Notes: a model not told the origin generated them from the sequence alone. Positions 36,972 to 49,934 are shown, counted from the stretch's first letter. The stretch is 64,000 nucleotides of DNA from Hericium rajendrae (GCA_033439255.1 CM065887.1:558001-622000); one strand, 5' to 3'. A program made the numbers and translations.

Positions 36972-38726
36972 ATGGGCATCCCTGTGCAGTCTAATAGTCA
37001 AAAAGACTTCTCTGTGGCAGTTGTCGGAGGCGGCGTTTGTGGTCTCTTGACCGCGATCGGCCTGATTCGCGCGGGCATTAAGGTCGAGATATTTGAAGCT
37101 GCCGTACGCGAAGCTCTCTTTGCCTTCCCCAGCCATTCTCGATCTAATTGCGCAATTTCTTGAGTCGAAGTACGGCGAAGTTGGAGCCGGCCTGGGAATC
37201 GGTAGGTCTACTGAAATGGAAAGATCTGCGAACCTTTTAACTTTTGACTCAGGACCGAACGCCGTCCAAGCCCTGGAGCGTCTCGGGTTGCTTGACGATG
37301 TCGTTGCCTTTGTGGCACCACTCCCCCGCGCCCGTCCTATCAGGTTTTTGTTCGGAGAAGGCGACAACGACCTGATCTACGAGGTAAGTCTATCTTATTC
37401 ACTTTTGTACCGAAACATGCGAGGTTTTTCTTCGTCCAGTATCCCGTCAAGGACTCCGATGGACTCCTACATACTCATCGGTGAGCTCATACTACTTAAC
37501 AAAACTGCGAGATGAACCTAATCTGTATTTGCTCTAAGGGCCTCCCTGCTGGACGCCTTTGCCAAGTTTATCGATCCCAAGGCGACGGCTATGCACTTTA
37601 ACACGAAGTGCACGTCCGTCCACCCCTCTTCCATCCGCCCTTCGCGCACAATCCTGACCTTCAGCGATGGCTCGACGCATGAGACGGATCTTGTCATCGG
37701 CGCCGACGGCATCAAGAGTTGCGTTCGCAATTTCATTGTGGGCGGCGATGCTGTTCGAGATTGACCTACACGAACACGATTGCATATCGCGGACTTATTC
37801 CGATGGATAGGATTGAGAGGGCAGGTATGAAGACTTCTGTATGCCCTGAGCAGTGCTGCTTCCAGGGGGATGGGAAAGTCAGTCTTTCATTTTTTTTTCA
37901 GCTTACAAGTGGTATACTTACTTTGTCATGTGTACCGCAGCACATCATCACTTTCCCTATCGACAATGAAAAATTGGTCAGCGATTGCTTCGAACTTGTT
38001 GAAGGATGCCATGCTGAATAGTCTTGTCATAGCTGAATGTCGTCGCCTGCGTCACAGACTTCGGTCTGCCCATCGGCGAGGTCCCTTGTCCTGAGGGGGA
38101 TAGCTGGGTTGTCCCGTCCGCAAAGGAAGAGATGCTTAGCGACTTCAAGGAATGGGGGGACGATCCTCTGAAAATCCTCAACTGCATCGACAACCCGAAC
38201 AAGTGGTACTTGCACGGCCTGTACCCACCCCTCGAATCCTTCATCAAAGGACACGTCGCGCTTGTCGGTGATGCGGTGAACCCATTCAGTCAATTTTATC
38301 CCATGAACACTGCTCATGGTTCGTCGGGTGATGCAGGCGCATGCGATGCTTCCTCACCTCGGCGGGGGTGTGGGTCAAGGAATCGAGGATTGCTATGTGA
38401 TCGCTCGTCTCCTCGTTCACCCGCAGACCCGGGCTTCCAACCTTGAGGTGCCCTCACATTGACGTCAACTGTCCTTACTTCCGCTGACAGCTGTTCCCCA
38501 GGCCGTGCTCCAGGCGTACGATCGGGTCCGCCGGCCCCGCGCCAACGAAGTATTGTGGCGTAGCAAGCGCAACGGAGATGTGTACGAGGGACATGGCGCG
38601 TCTGGGGCGAGCGCTGAGGGACGTTTCAAGGATATGTACGACGTTTGGGAGGATATTTGGCATCACGATCTCGATGCCGATGTCCAGCAAAGCGTCGATT
38701 GGTTGAAGGAACAGGGCCACTTCTGA
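36972..38726 (+). CDS. FAD-dependent monooxygenase (salicylate hydroxylase-like), with apparent 2-bp frameshift
   Basis: Class A flavin monooxygenase that would hydroxylate an aromatic substrate with NAD(P)H and O2. Exons are 36972-37103, 37165-37201, 37253-37383, 37440-37480, 37539-37877, 37941-37976, 38033-38275, 38337-38447 and 38502-38726 (about 430 aa if in frame). Motifs seen: the GxGxxG dinucleotide fold AVVGGGVCGLLTAIGL, the DG motif VIGADGIKSCVR, and the GD motif HVALVGDA followed by AHAMLPHLGGGVGQG. In exon 5 the frame ending IVGGDAVR meets a stop (GAT TGA at 37758-37763), while TYTNTIAYRGLIP continues two bases out of phase. An extra GA in CGAGATTGACC explains both. The enzyme may be inactive in this strain, or a sequencing error may be present. 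Confidence 0.88.
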
Positions 38727-39175
38727 TTTAATTTTTTGCGAAGAAATTTTGTAGGATACCAAAGTTGATAGTTCGTCTATGCCAAGTCCTCAATTTTGAT
38801 GCAAATCGTCAGGTCAGCCGTATGACGGGGTGATGTTGACGGAGGCAAAGTCAGTGTGACCCTAGTCTGGGAGTTCGACGGTGTTTGAGGATGAACCGGA
38901 TTGGTCCACGACGTCATTCTAGACTTCCTAGACTTGTTTTGTAGTCTTCTGAAGAGACATCAACTGACAACAAACTCTCTCTTATCCACCATCTTCCCGT
39001 TCTACCGCCCTTCTCTCATTTTCACCCTCTCTTTATACCCGGCAAGACCAAGGACGAGAGCTGAACATTTCAATTCCGTGCAGCCGCCACCGCACGAGGT
39101 GCCGATCGACTTGAAGTGTGTCATCTTTTCCCTTTGGGCGGTCTTCCGTGTACTCATACGAGCAAGGTCCACGTC
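38727..39175. other. Intergenic, promoter of the BRE4-like gene
   Basis: Contains 449 bases with no supported gene. The 39000-39060 stretch is pyrimidine-rich ahead of the start at 39176. Confidence 0.4.
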
Positions 39176-42100
39176 ATGTACGGGGCCACAGACGATGGAA
39201 GCAGTGACAGGTCGACACCCACCGTGTCCAGGGCTGCCAGTGTAGGCTTCGAGCTTCCTCCCCAGCTGGATCATCGACACTCGGAAGCCGGCAGCTTTTC
39301 ATATCCTGTCAGTCCTAACGTCGCAGGGCGTTCTATTCCCCCTTCTAGGCCGTCTCTAGGGCCTCGTAGCGTCTCGCATCCCACGTTGCCAGCCGGGACA
39401 TCTTCGCGGACTTCGCGAGTCTCGTCTACGCTCCACAAAGTGACATCGGAATTTCGAAAGCTCACACGAGAGTCGTCGCCTCGCGATTCGGAGTGGTCAG
39501 TGTTTGGGGAGCTGATGGAGAACGATAAGCGTTATTCAAGGACACCGTCGTTGCCACTGGTTGGTGGGGGGAGCTCGAGGCGCATGCCTGCGCACTTGAA
39601 CATCGGGGACGTGAGGAATCGGCCAGTTGTCGAGATCGAAGGTGACGCTGCCTCTGATGGTCCTCGAATACAATCCCCCGTCTCCGACCCTCATCTTGAG
39701 AGCCATTGGCCCCCGGACGATACTGCCGATGTCGCTCACGGGAATGTCGTGGGGAGCGGTCTGCCAACCCCCGGGTACGACTCCGATGAATCGTCTTCGA
39801 CCTCTTCTTCGAATGTAGGGCCGCCATCAGAGAAAGCCTCATGGTATTCATTTGCTCGGGTCCCCACTCTATCGCCGCTGGCGCGCAACATACTGAAATG
39901 TAGTATCGCGTATTTCATTGGATCTTTATTCACATACAACCGATTCCTGTCCGAGCTTATCACGCGGCTAACAATCAACGACTCTGAGAAACGATATCCT
40001 TCTGCATCTGGTCATATGGTTGCGACCGTGTGAGTAAAGGATTCTTCTATGCCAGTCACATTCTGATAAAATAGCATTTAGTGCTGTATACTTCAACCCC
40101 GCAAAAACCATCGGAGGCATGGTCGAGGCGGATAAATATTGCTTGATGGGCCTGGCTTTTGCAACGTTTCTCTCGCTCAGTAGCATGAATACGTATTGGT
40201 GGCTGGAAGTGAAGCCAGGTTGGGAATGGCTTGCAGATGCCTTAGTGATCCTATGGATTGGCATTGGCATGTCGTTCGTAGCTTGGATGAAAGTTTGGAT
40301 GGCGAAACCTACATTCAACACAGGTTTGTCCCTTCTAGGTCTCAGTTGGGGCACGTGTTGACGGTGATCAATTCATAGCATGCAGTATGACTGCCATCAT
40401 ACTCTTCACTGTGTAAGTTAACCTCGTAGTCATCTTCGGCGCATAGTGTTTTTATTTGATTGGCATAGCGTGGTCAAGGAGGGCGGTATTGAAACGCTCC
40501 TTCAGGTGTCCCTCATAGTCTTGGTCGGTTCTGTGGTTTCAAATCTCGTTTGCTTCGCCATTTGGCCCCAATCTGCTACTGTCGGCCTTCAAACTAACAT
40601 GGTCAAGACCCTGGATTCCTACTCTACGCTTCTGAAGCTGCTTACCAGCACTTTCTTGCTCGAGGAGCCAATCCACCATCCATCTCATGAGAAGATCCAG
40701 AAAGCGGTTGCCGATCATCAAGCCTCTTTCACTAGTCTTAAGAAGAATCTTGCCGAAGCTCGGAGCGAGCGGCTCTGCGGCGGCCCATCAGGCGGTGATG
40801 TATTCGTAGGCCCCGGTCGCAACATAGGACAGCCTTACGACGATGCAGTCGATAGCCTGACACGACTTGCACAGCACCTGAACGGTCTGAGGAGCGGCAC
40901 CAGCTTGCAATATGAGCTCGCGGCGGCTCACAAGGAAGGCAGAGTCACGATCAAAAAGAAGAACTTCAGTGTAGGGGGTAGTGAGGGTCATGTCCGGATC
41001 GAGACCAGCAAAGGAGGGACCAGCAACACGAATGAAGACGCCGTCAACATGCTGACTGTTGCTGCATCAATGTTCGGTGACCTCGTTGAAGAGCTTGGTC
41101 CGCCAATGAAATCGCTGTTGGTCAGTAAATTAGATCGCTTACTTGCGAAATACACATGGTTATCTTCTTATTCTCATAGGCGACTTGCACGGACGCCATC
41201 AAGCGCATGCGTGAGGCACTCGCAAACTTGAAAGACCCATCCAGCACGACTATGCAGCCTCATGACTTTATCGAGGTTGTGTCACATATCGAGAGAGCTC
41301 TGTATGCGTTTGAGAGCACATCGAACCATGCAGTCCTGCGCTTGTATAGGCGGAGCAATGTTTCCGGCTTCACTTCTCGAGCATCCACGGTTTCGGGGGT
41401 GGACGACAATGTGGTAGCGTCCGGCGACGATAATGAAAGCGTCTTCTTGGTGTACTTGTGAGTCAAAAGATTCTCATATAGGCATGATGGCACTGACCAT
41501 GGATATAGTTTTATCTTCACTCTGCAGGAGTTCGCCCATGAGTTGGTGTCGCTTGTGGACGCCATGGGTAGAATTTACCTCATGGAGCGAGCTCGCGTAG
41601 AGAGGGGATGGTGGTTCACGCGTATACCAAAGCAGCTCTTCAGCTGCCTTCGAGCAAGAAGCAAGTCTCAAGAAAGACCGCTTGCCCGAGCAAGGAAGTC
41701 CAGTCGAATGGGTCTGCAACGACTATGTATGTTGGATCTCATTTCACTCATGTCGGATGATGCTGACCAAAAATTGACCGATGTTGAAGCCTCGTACATA
41801 AAACCAGACGACGGGTTTCATATCGCATCCTCGTTTCCCAAAGTTCGGCCCCATGCTCCAAACACGATCCAGACTCCAGCATGGTCATCTCGCTCTTTTA
41901 CTGGGAAGATAAGCTGGATACTTTGGACGATCGGTGGCAGGATGCGCGAGCGTGATTTTAAGTACGCGGTCAAGGCTGGGATGGCAACTGCCATGTTGGC
42001 GGCACCTGCGTTCTTTGATGCGACACGGCCAACTTTTATGGAGTATAGGGGAGAATGGGCGTTGATCTCGGTAGGTACGGCTTCTCAAGATGACTTCGCA

Positions 42101-43616
42101 GCTAACCATCTGCCTCGTCAGTTCTTTGTTGTCATGTCACCAACCATTGGAGCTGTGAGTGATTACCGCTGTGTGTGACCCTGCAGATATCTGAACTGTT
42201 TGGTAGACAAATTTTCTTGGCGTTCATCGGGTCCTAGGAACTCTGTAAGTGTACATGCTCCCACTTGTAGAAGCAGTAAAGCTAAGCGTTCCAGATTTGG
42301 AGCACTCACTGCCACTGCAATATACTCAGCGTTCCCGGAGAACGCAGTAGTGTTGTCCCTTTTCGGCTTCTTCTATTCAATACCCTGCTTTTACTATATC
42401 GTCTCCAAGCCCCAATACGCAACAACTGGTCGATTCATATTGTTGACTTACAACCTGTCATGTCTTTACTGGTATGTTTCATCAGTCGTCCTGCCTTGTC
42501 AAATGGCAAACTCACATACTTCAGCTATAATGTACGGCGCAAGGATGTCTCTGTGACGTCGATCGCCTTCCATCGGTTCACAGCCGTGACCGTGGGCGTT
42601 GTTTGGGCTGCAATCGTGTCACGATTCTGGTGGCCTGCTGAGGCCCGACGAGAGCTCAGCAAAGCACTCGGCGAGTGCGTATATCGGCTTACCGTTCTGC
42701 TGATGGTGTATTGAAATTGATATTGATAGATTTTGCTTGAACATCGGATGGCTCTATACGCGATTAGCGGCGGCTAACGCGGGGTCTGATGATCTTCTAG
42801 ATGTTGTTGACGAGTCAGAATCACCTTCGGAGCTCACTTCATTGATTCCTCGTCGCCGAAATACACAGCTCAACAATTCCATCGAGCAATTCATGGCGAT
42901 GTAAGTCGACGGTCATCTCCGGAAAGTGAAGATGTTGTTCACGATTTCTGCAGGGAGTTTCATCTGCAGATTAAGCTGATCGAGCTGCAAAATCTCCTGA
43001 AGCAGACCCAGCATGAGCCGCGATTGAAGGGCCCTTTCCCAATCAAATTGTATCGGTCTATCTTGACTAGTCTGCAGTCGACCCTCGACAAGTTACACAG
43101 TATGAGATCTGTGACGACACGCGCGGAGTGGTCTGTTCTTCACTGATCTGTTATCATCTTCTTGCTCACGCCTGCATTCAGGTACACGGACGTGCGCCGC
43201 GATTTCATCGTTCCCGTTAATCAGGAGCGTCGAGAAATGGTTGGCAACATCATTCTATATTTCTCCGTCCTCGCCTCGGCCTTCCGTCTGAAGGCACCTC
43301 TTCCTCCCTACCTTCCTCCTGCAGAGAAGGCTCGGCAACAGTTGGTGCGTTGAATATATATCTCGTCTAACTCGTTTCTTGACTATACTTCCGACAGGTC
43401 AATGCAATCCGAAAGCTCGATGTCGTGAAGAATCGCGACATCAAGGGCTCCAGACAATTGCTGTTCTTCGCATACGCCTTGACGATGCGAGGGATCACGC
43501 AGGAGCTCGACTTCCTTGGTCGCACCTCGCAGGATGCATTCGGTGTCATTGGGCAGAGCGTCGAGTCGTTTGAAGAGATGTTCAGAGATGAGGAGCACGA
43601 GGCGAGGATGGCATGA
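39176..43616 (+). CDS. Large multi-pass membrane protein of the BRE4/ArAE_2 (FUSC-like) family
   Basis: Fungal relatives include yeast Bre4, linked to brefeldin A sensitivity; the family resembles aromatic-acid exporters. Fourteen exons: 39176-40029, 40082-40323, 40379-40412, 40469-41120, 41180-41457, 41509-42070, 42122-42154, 42207-42244, 42295-42471, 42525-42674, 42730-42900, 42954-43130, 43182-43344 and 43398-43616 (1249 aa). A Ser/Pro-rich cytosolic N-terminus of about 230 residues precedes the first helices (ILKCSIAYFIGSLFTY). A first helix group includes LVGSVVSNLVCFAIWP, followed by a long soluble middle part. A second group at about residues 820-990 begins KYAVKAGMATAMLAAPAFF and includes FVVMSPTIGA and ALTATAIYSAFP. 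A cytosolic C-terminus completes the protein. The transported substrate is unknown. All exon phases agree. Confidence 0.9.
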
Positions 43617-43910
43617 GAGACCGCGGCGTTTCTTTCGATTTGGCAACACAGGCGCCCTTTAGTTTACTAACTGCATACCACATTTTTGGATCATCTTGCA
43701 TTTCTCATAAGTTATTTACATGCTTTAGTTTCTCCTTCAATTTCATCTTCCATGTGTTCGTTAAGGTTGTTAGATGTAGTTTACGTCAGCATCAACCCCC
43801 TCTGCGTAACTTATCGGTCGGGCCGCTTCTAGTCTCTTTCGCTTCACTCTGCCTGCCCTCTATCTGCTCTGTCTGTTCTTGTTCAGTACTGGCTCGTCCT
43901 TACCATAGGG

Positions 43911-46212
43911 ATGGATCAACCACCAAATGACCAAGAGCGAGAGATCCGAGAACTCATTCGCCGCGCTGAACGGACCCCGGTACCCACTAGTTCTTTGGCA
44001 AGTTGGCTCTGTCTTGCCTTGATAGTCGACCATCAGCTAATTCCACCGTACAGAGACGAGATGCGCTCAAACGCTTGATTGAGCTCTCTCGGTCGCCGTA
44101 TACCTCCTTGAAAAAGATATCTGCAGGCAACATTACGAAGTTCTTCAAAGATTTCCCAGACCTTGATGAGGATGCTATTAACGCCGTCTACGACCTATGC
44201 GAAGATCAGGATTCCAAGGTTATTGTGCTGTAGCATGTCTGAAGATGAGAGTTGAAGTCATATATGCAGGTTCGAATAGATGGATACAAGGCCATCGTCC
44301 AGATGTCAAAGGAGCAGCCAAAGTGGGTGAAGAGGAACGCCGATGTGCTTGTGCAGTTGCTTCAGAGTGGTATGTCACCTTCTAAATTGTTCCTCATATA
44401 TGCGTTCTCTGTGGTTTATGAATTTGGCGCAACCTGCATGAATGCACAATCGCCCTGATACTAATGGTTTTCCAGACGAACCCGACGAGGTCACAGTTGT
44501 GAAAAAGGCCCTGACAGAACACCTTGACATGGATTCTAAAGTCACCCTCGGCGTCTTGTGTGATCAGATCGTCTCTGTCGACGAAGCTGTGGACGATGAG
44601 GACAGGGAGATTCGAGAACGGCTTCGCTCCCTGGTGCTCGCTTTCATGAGTCTGGAAGCGAAACGCGCCATCATCACACGGCATGTCAACCAGCCAGGCA
44701 ACGAACAAGAACAGGTTCTAGTGAATGGACTGTTTAAGGTGAGCTCGTAATGCTATTATATTTACAGTCGATATTCATGTGTCGTACAGGCGTTGGAAAG
44801 ACCTGGATCTCAGGACGCACACAAAATCGTCAAAGATATACTTCTCTTCCTGCCATCATTCAGAGGGCGATCTTCTCGAGGCGACGAACTGCTCCAGCTG
44901 CTTCTTGACCAAGCTCAAATATCAGTCAAGGAAGACCTTGCAGCCGATAGTGAACCTCTGGCTCTTGAAAGGGGCAGGTATTACCTTGAACTGGCAACGC
45001 TGATCGCCGTCGAGCGGGGTATTGCTGATCCCATCCATCTTCTTCGCTTTTATTGCACCATCTTCTTGGGAAATGCTGTCTTGCGGAAGCTTTCTCGAGA
45101 AGTCCAACTATTCGTATTCATCCACCTCGCAGAGACGTTATCGGCCTCCAGCAGCAGGGTTTCGAGCGAAACTGATCTTCAGGATGTCGTATCTTGCCGA
45201 AGGCAGATCGTGGACGCCTCAACGTTCCTCTTTCCAGTATGTTTACTCCAGCCGTGCATCTGACTATGTCGCGCCCTCTCACATGCAGCAGCTTGTTGCC
45301 CAATCAAGATCGTCTGACAGTCGATACTGGACAGCATGTAAGACTGTCCTCTCGGCCTATCAACAGGTGAGTCGCGGTCCTTTCTACAGTGAAAATCCTT
45401 CTCACTTCTATGCAGCGTGCGAAAGAATCCGATTGGAGTCTCCCATCACAATTGGTACCGACGCTGGAGGCTCTCGCAAATCTTGCGAGCGAGCAGCAAG
45501 TCAGAGAAGCAAAAACTGTGCAAGACCTCATCAGGGTTCGCTATAGGTCGCCTTTCATTCTCTTTCTTCATCCGACAACGTTCTATTTTTTGAGCAGTCA
45601 TTACTCCACCCTCCCGTGCCCACGCCTCCTCCACGCACAGCTCCTCCCACCCAGAAACCACCAATGCAACCCATCAGCAGGCCATCATCGACTACCGGTA
45701 AACGGAAGGCAAAGCCAGAAACTGACCCAGTGAGGAGTGCTACACCATCAGGTCAATTGTCGATCCGCGGCCAGCAAGCTCGCGAACTTGCGCAACAGGC
45801 GGTCGCAAAACAGGCCGGACTCCCCACACGTCCAAGGGTACCGCCTGTCTTCCCTTCACCTCGTCAAGCAATCGCGGAGGCGCCTGTAGCCAAACGAGTA
45901 AAGATCGGTGGAAGTTTTGAAGGCAACAGACCATCACTTCTCGAACGACTCAATCCCAATGGCAACGGTGCACAACCCAAACCCGCACAACGTCAAGACG
46001 CCAAGCAGAAGCAGCCAGCGTCTGTTGCGTCAGAAGCACCTGTCGTTGGGCTAAGTATCAAGGGGGCCGCTAGGGCTGCCGCTACGACAGCCCCACCACC
46101 ACCCGGTCGAGCATCATCTTTACTGGATAGGATGGATAAGGAGCCGCTGGCCACGAGGATGGATGACAGGAATAGGGACGATCGAAAATGGAAGCGTAAA
46201 GGGAATGTCTGA
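43911..46212 (+). CDS. API5: API5 family protein (apoptosis inhibitor 5)
   Basis: Helical-repeat nuclear protein; animal API5 suppresses apoptosis and binds nuclear factors, while the fungal role is unclear. Exons are 43911-43997, 44054-44218, 44270-44369, 44476-44738, 44790-45236, 45289-45366, 45416-45535 and 45595-46212 (625 aa). The HEAT/ARM-like N-terminal half has the family motifs KFFKDFPDLDEDAINAVYDL and DSKVRIDGYKAIVQMSKEQP. The last exon is a disordered Pro/Ala/Lys-rich tail with basic clusters (KRKAK, KRVK) that could act as nuclear localisation signals. Intron 1 is best read as GC-AG (TTG|GCAAGT), which gives phase 0 into RRDALKRLIELS; a GT donor 10 nt upstream (CCG|GTACCC) is the alternative. 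Confidence 0.9.
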
Positions 46213-46430
46213 GTAGTTATGCTTTGTAGGTGACTGTAGTCGCGTTTTGACTAGGTCCATAACGATATCCCCCGAGAACTTTTGGTCAGAGCCAAAACAA
46301 TTGATGATTTTTTGTCGCGCGACAGTCCAGTATAATGACATCATACAGGTTGCTCCGCTCATAGAGGCTCAAGCAAAGCCGATCGCTGCATGTTACACCC
46401 GTACTCGCCAGTAACATCCACGGTATAAGC

Positions 46431-47736
46431 ATGTTTAAATTCTCACAGCTGTTTCCAGGACGCCATGTTGTTTTCTTGGATGGTGGCTTGGTGAGTACGA
46501 GCCTGAGAATGAGTACCTTAGCGCTCTATGAGCTTACCGCTATTAATATCCTCATTGCCATCACAGGGGACCACTCTCGAGGACGTGTTCAAAAAGGATG
46601 TGGCGCACCCGCTTTGGTCGGCAAAGCCGATTGACGAAGAACCTGAAGTTATCATTGCGGCCCACCTTGCATTCTTACGTGCAGGAGCCAGGATCATCTC
46701 GACATCGACGTATGTTTCATCCGTTACTAGATAATCTAAACGTACTGACTAGTACGACACCAGCTATCAATGCGCATTCAAAACGTTTGCCAGAGCAGGC
46801 TACTCTGTCGACGATGCTGCCAGAATCATGCGGAAAGCCGTCGATCTCGCAGTAGAAGCCTGCGTCAGATTTTTGAAGGAACGCACTGATCTTACCAAGG
46901 ACGACATCAAGATCGCCTTGTCTCTTGGCCCATATGGCGCTACACTTCAGCCCACTCAAGAATTCGACGGCATCTATCCGCCCCCTTACGGTCCTCAGGG
47001 ATTCTCGGAAGAGGGGCCAAATCGAAATGCATTCACAGAAGAAGAGGCAGTAAAAGAAGCGATAGCTATCGATGCCCTGACGGACTTCCATCTGCAAAGA
47101 CTTAGGGTCTTCACGAACGAGGTGGAAATCTGGTCTGCGATCGACTGCGTCGCGTTCGAGACTGTGCCACTAAGGCGGGAAATGGAGGCGATCAAGGTTG
47201 TGATGAGGCTGCTGGATCATGAGATGGCGTACCGCCCCCACGGATTCGACTGGAAACCGTGGTGGATCAGCGCTGTCTTCCCTAATGGTCGTTTACCTCA
47301 GGACAGGTATCCAGAAGGAGGGAAATTGGGAATAACAGAGGCTTGGGCGACCTTACTGCGTGAAGAAACAGGAGACACGAGCAATGCGGTCGAACGCAGC
47401 GTCGTCCCGGACGGCATAGGCATCAATTGTACGGGAGTGGATCATCTAGCGGACCTACTTCTCGAAGGTGAACAGATTGTAGCCGATGTCCTGGACGACA
47501 GGCCGAAGTCTTGGTTGGTTGTATATCCTAATGGCCGAGAAACATACGACAAAGCCTCCCGGACATGGCAACAGCCTGCAGATCCCGGAAGCTGGGCCGA
47601 AGCCTTTGCATCCATCATTCGAGAGCGTAGAGAGGGAGATTTCTGGCCAGGTCTAATTGTGGGCGGTTGTTGCAAAGTAGGACCGGACGAGATCGAAGCA
47701 TTAGTCGCGGCGCTGTCGCATGGCGACGGTGCGTGA
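46431..47736 (+). CDS. Homocysteine S-methyltransferase (Mht1/Sam4 type)
   Basis: Zinc enzyme that methylates homocysteine to methionine using S-methylmethionine or S-adenosylmethionine. Exons are 46431-46490, 46567-46709 and 46764-47736 (391 aa). The N-terminus VVFLDGGL-GTTLED is the barrel start. IISTSTYQCAFKTF and CVAFETVPLRREMEA are family motifs. The three zinc-binding cysteines are in NCTG and GGCCK. The protein is a little longer than yeast Mht1 and Sam4 (about 325 aa) through inserts around GFDWKPWWISAVFPNG. Together with the cysteine synthase at 13-15 kb it belongs to sulfur amino-acid metabolism, but the two genes are not clustered. Confidence 0.94.
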
Positions 47737-48175
47737 AGCTGCAGTACCGGAATGGAACATCATATTGGCTACTCAGTATATCAGTTCGGAGATGTTTGCT
47801 CATGCGAGTTTCTGAGCTAAGCGTATGAAGGAACCTGTTAGCTCGGGACGATCGGCAACATGTCGCAAGTCCGACTGAAGTCGCGTCTGGTCGGTTTCGA
47901 CGCGTGCAGCACGTGGGAGAAATCGCTCGGCAGATGCCGGTCGGACTGCGAGGCGTGCCTGCTGGAGCAAACTTTACGATACCCAACGAGCGCAGGTGCA
48001 CGGAAAAGTCGTCAAACATCCTCAAGGCCGGCCTCGAATCTCAAAATCACGCAAGTGGTGCGTATCTCTGCTTGTTTTGGTGTTGCTGGGCGAAAGAATG
48101 GGAAAAAGAGCAGTGTTTTTGAGGGTGGATTGCATGTCGCAAGTCCGGATGCTGACCCGATCTCATAGGCCCATC
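47737..48175. promoter_or_regulatory. RPS0 upstream region with probable 5'-UTR intron
   Basis: A GT donor at 48058 (GTGCGT) and an acceptor ending at 48168 (GCTGACC...CTCATAG) bracket a plausible 111-nt intron just before the RPS0 ATG, as is common in ribosomal protein genes. The 15-mer CATGTCGCAAGTCCG occurs twice, at 47859-47873 and 48133-48147. No separate gene is supported. Confidence 0.45.
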
Positions 48176-49192
48176 ATGTCTTCAAAACTCCCGTCCGTCC
48201 TCAGCGCAACTGAGGAGGAGATCCAGCTCCTCCTCGCGGCCCAGTGCCATATCGGCACGAAGAACTGCGATAAGCAGATGGAGCCTTACGTCTGGAAGCG
48301 CAGAACTGACGGTCAGTTTGAGCGATGAAGGCCTGCGTGCACGAAGGAGTCTCATCATGTATCCAACTCCAGGCATCCACGTCATTAACATTGGCAAGAC
48401 CTGGGAGAAGCTCGTCTTCGCTGCACGTATCATTGCCGCCATCGAGAACCCGAACGACGTTTGTGTCATCTCTGCCCGCCCGTACGGCCACCGTGCCGTC
48501 CTGAAGTACGCCGCCAACACCGGCGCGCAGGCCATTGCTGGCCGCTTTACCCCCGGTAGCTTCACGAACTACATCACCCGGTCGTTCAAGGAGCCCCGTC
48601 TCATCATCGTTACCGACCCCCGCGTTGACCACCAGGCGATTCGCGAGGCATCCTACGTTAACATCCCCGTCATCGCTCTTTGCGACACCGACGCGCCCCT
48701 CAAGTTCGTTGACGTTGCCATCCCCACGAACAACAAGTCGCGTCACTCCATTGGTCTCATCTGGTGGCTCCTCGCCCGCGAGGTTCTCCGATTGAGGGGA
48801 ACTATCCCTCGCACTCCCGACGGCTGGAACGTTATGGTCGACATGTTCTTCTACCGCGATCCCGAGGAGGTTGAGAAGCAGCAGCAGGAAGAGGCCCAGG
48901 CCAAGGCTGCCGCTGCGACTGCGGAGGTTGAGCCCGCCCCTGGCCTGTCAGAATGGGACGTCAGCTCTGCACCTGCGGCAGGCGGCATCAACCCTGCGTT
49001 GGTTGCGCAGGAAGGAGGTGAGTCGAGTTTATGTGAGTGTATGCTCGTTACTGAACTCTTGCAGGTGCTCTTGACTGGTCTGCTGAGCCCACGGGCGGTG
49101 CGACCGACTGGTCAGCGGAGCCTACGACCGGCGCTGGTGGCTGGGGTGCGGACGCTGCTGCTGCACCGGCTACTGGTAGCGGCTGGGATTAA
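48176..49192 (+). CDS. RPS0: 40S ribosomal protein S0 (uS2, RPSA family)
   Basis: Core protein of the small ribosomal subunit, needed for 18S rRNA 3' maturation. Exons are 48176-48311, 48373-49017 and 49065-49192 (302 aa). The N-terminus [19 protein letters not shown] and the blocks [60 protein letters not shown] and [18 protein letters not shown] are near-invariant in eukaryotic uS2. The C-terminal extension is acidic and Ala/Trp-rich, with repeated DWSAEPT-like motifs ending GSGWD, as in RPSA. Codon use is strongly C-ending, typical of a highly expressed gene. Confidence 0.98.
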
Positions 49193-49934
49193 GTGTATGC
49201 TTTCGTGCTACCTCGCCGCGGTCGTCTGCTATGCTCGTTTATCCCTCATCAAAAGCATGTATGCAAGCTATGACCTATCCATGATCTTTATTGCATCACT
49301 TTTTCGGGTTTGCAGTTCAATCCATGCCACAGTGTGATGGTAACTGTACAATATTAATTCGTAATCTTCAAGTCTCAACTTTTCGCGCAGCCTGTGAGGA
49401 ACCGGACCAGACAGGATAGTAGAGATACGAGTTTGGATGTTCATTACGCCTCCTTTCGGGCCGCAGAATGTCTCCAGACTATGGACACGACCCGCGATTC
49501 AAAACGGGGTGTCCACGCCTGCCCATAGTGCACTTTCACTATCGTGCAGTTCAGGGGTCACCCGCACCAGTTGTTCACACGTGTCCGATGTCTTTGTCTG
49601 ACCTATGACTATCAGCACTCTCTGAACGAGCACTCATCGCCGCCTCAGAGGACTCCGAATAATCTCATTCTTACAGACTTTCCATAATTAGCCGGGAGTA
49701 TGCTCCGTGTCGCCTGACCTATTCCTACTTCATTCCGAATGCATCGTGCCACCTGTCATGGCAATAAACTAGCGACATGCGTAACGAGACGTAACTCTTC
49801 CCGAGACGGATTGTTATACAGACTTACAGGGCGAACTTCGAACTGACGGAAGATCAGCCTGAGCTCAACCAAGTCGCGACTTCAGAGCGCCAGGTCCACG
49901 TTGCGTTCCACGCTGCCAAACGTCCTCAGCATCA
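49193..49934. other. Intergenic between RPS0 and the lipase
   Basis: These 742 bases hold no supported gene, repeat or RNA. They contain the 3' flank of RPS0 and the lipase promoter. Confidence 0.45.
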
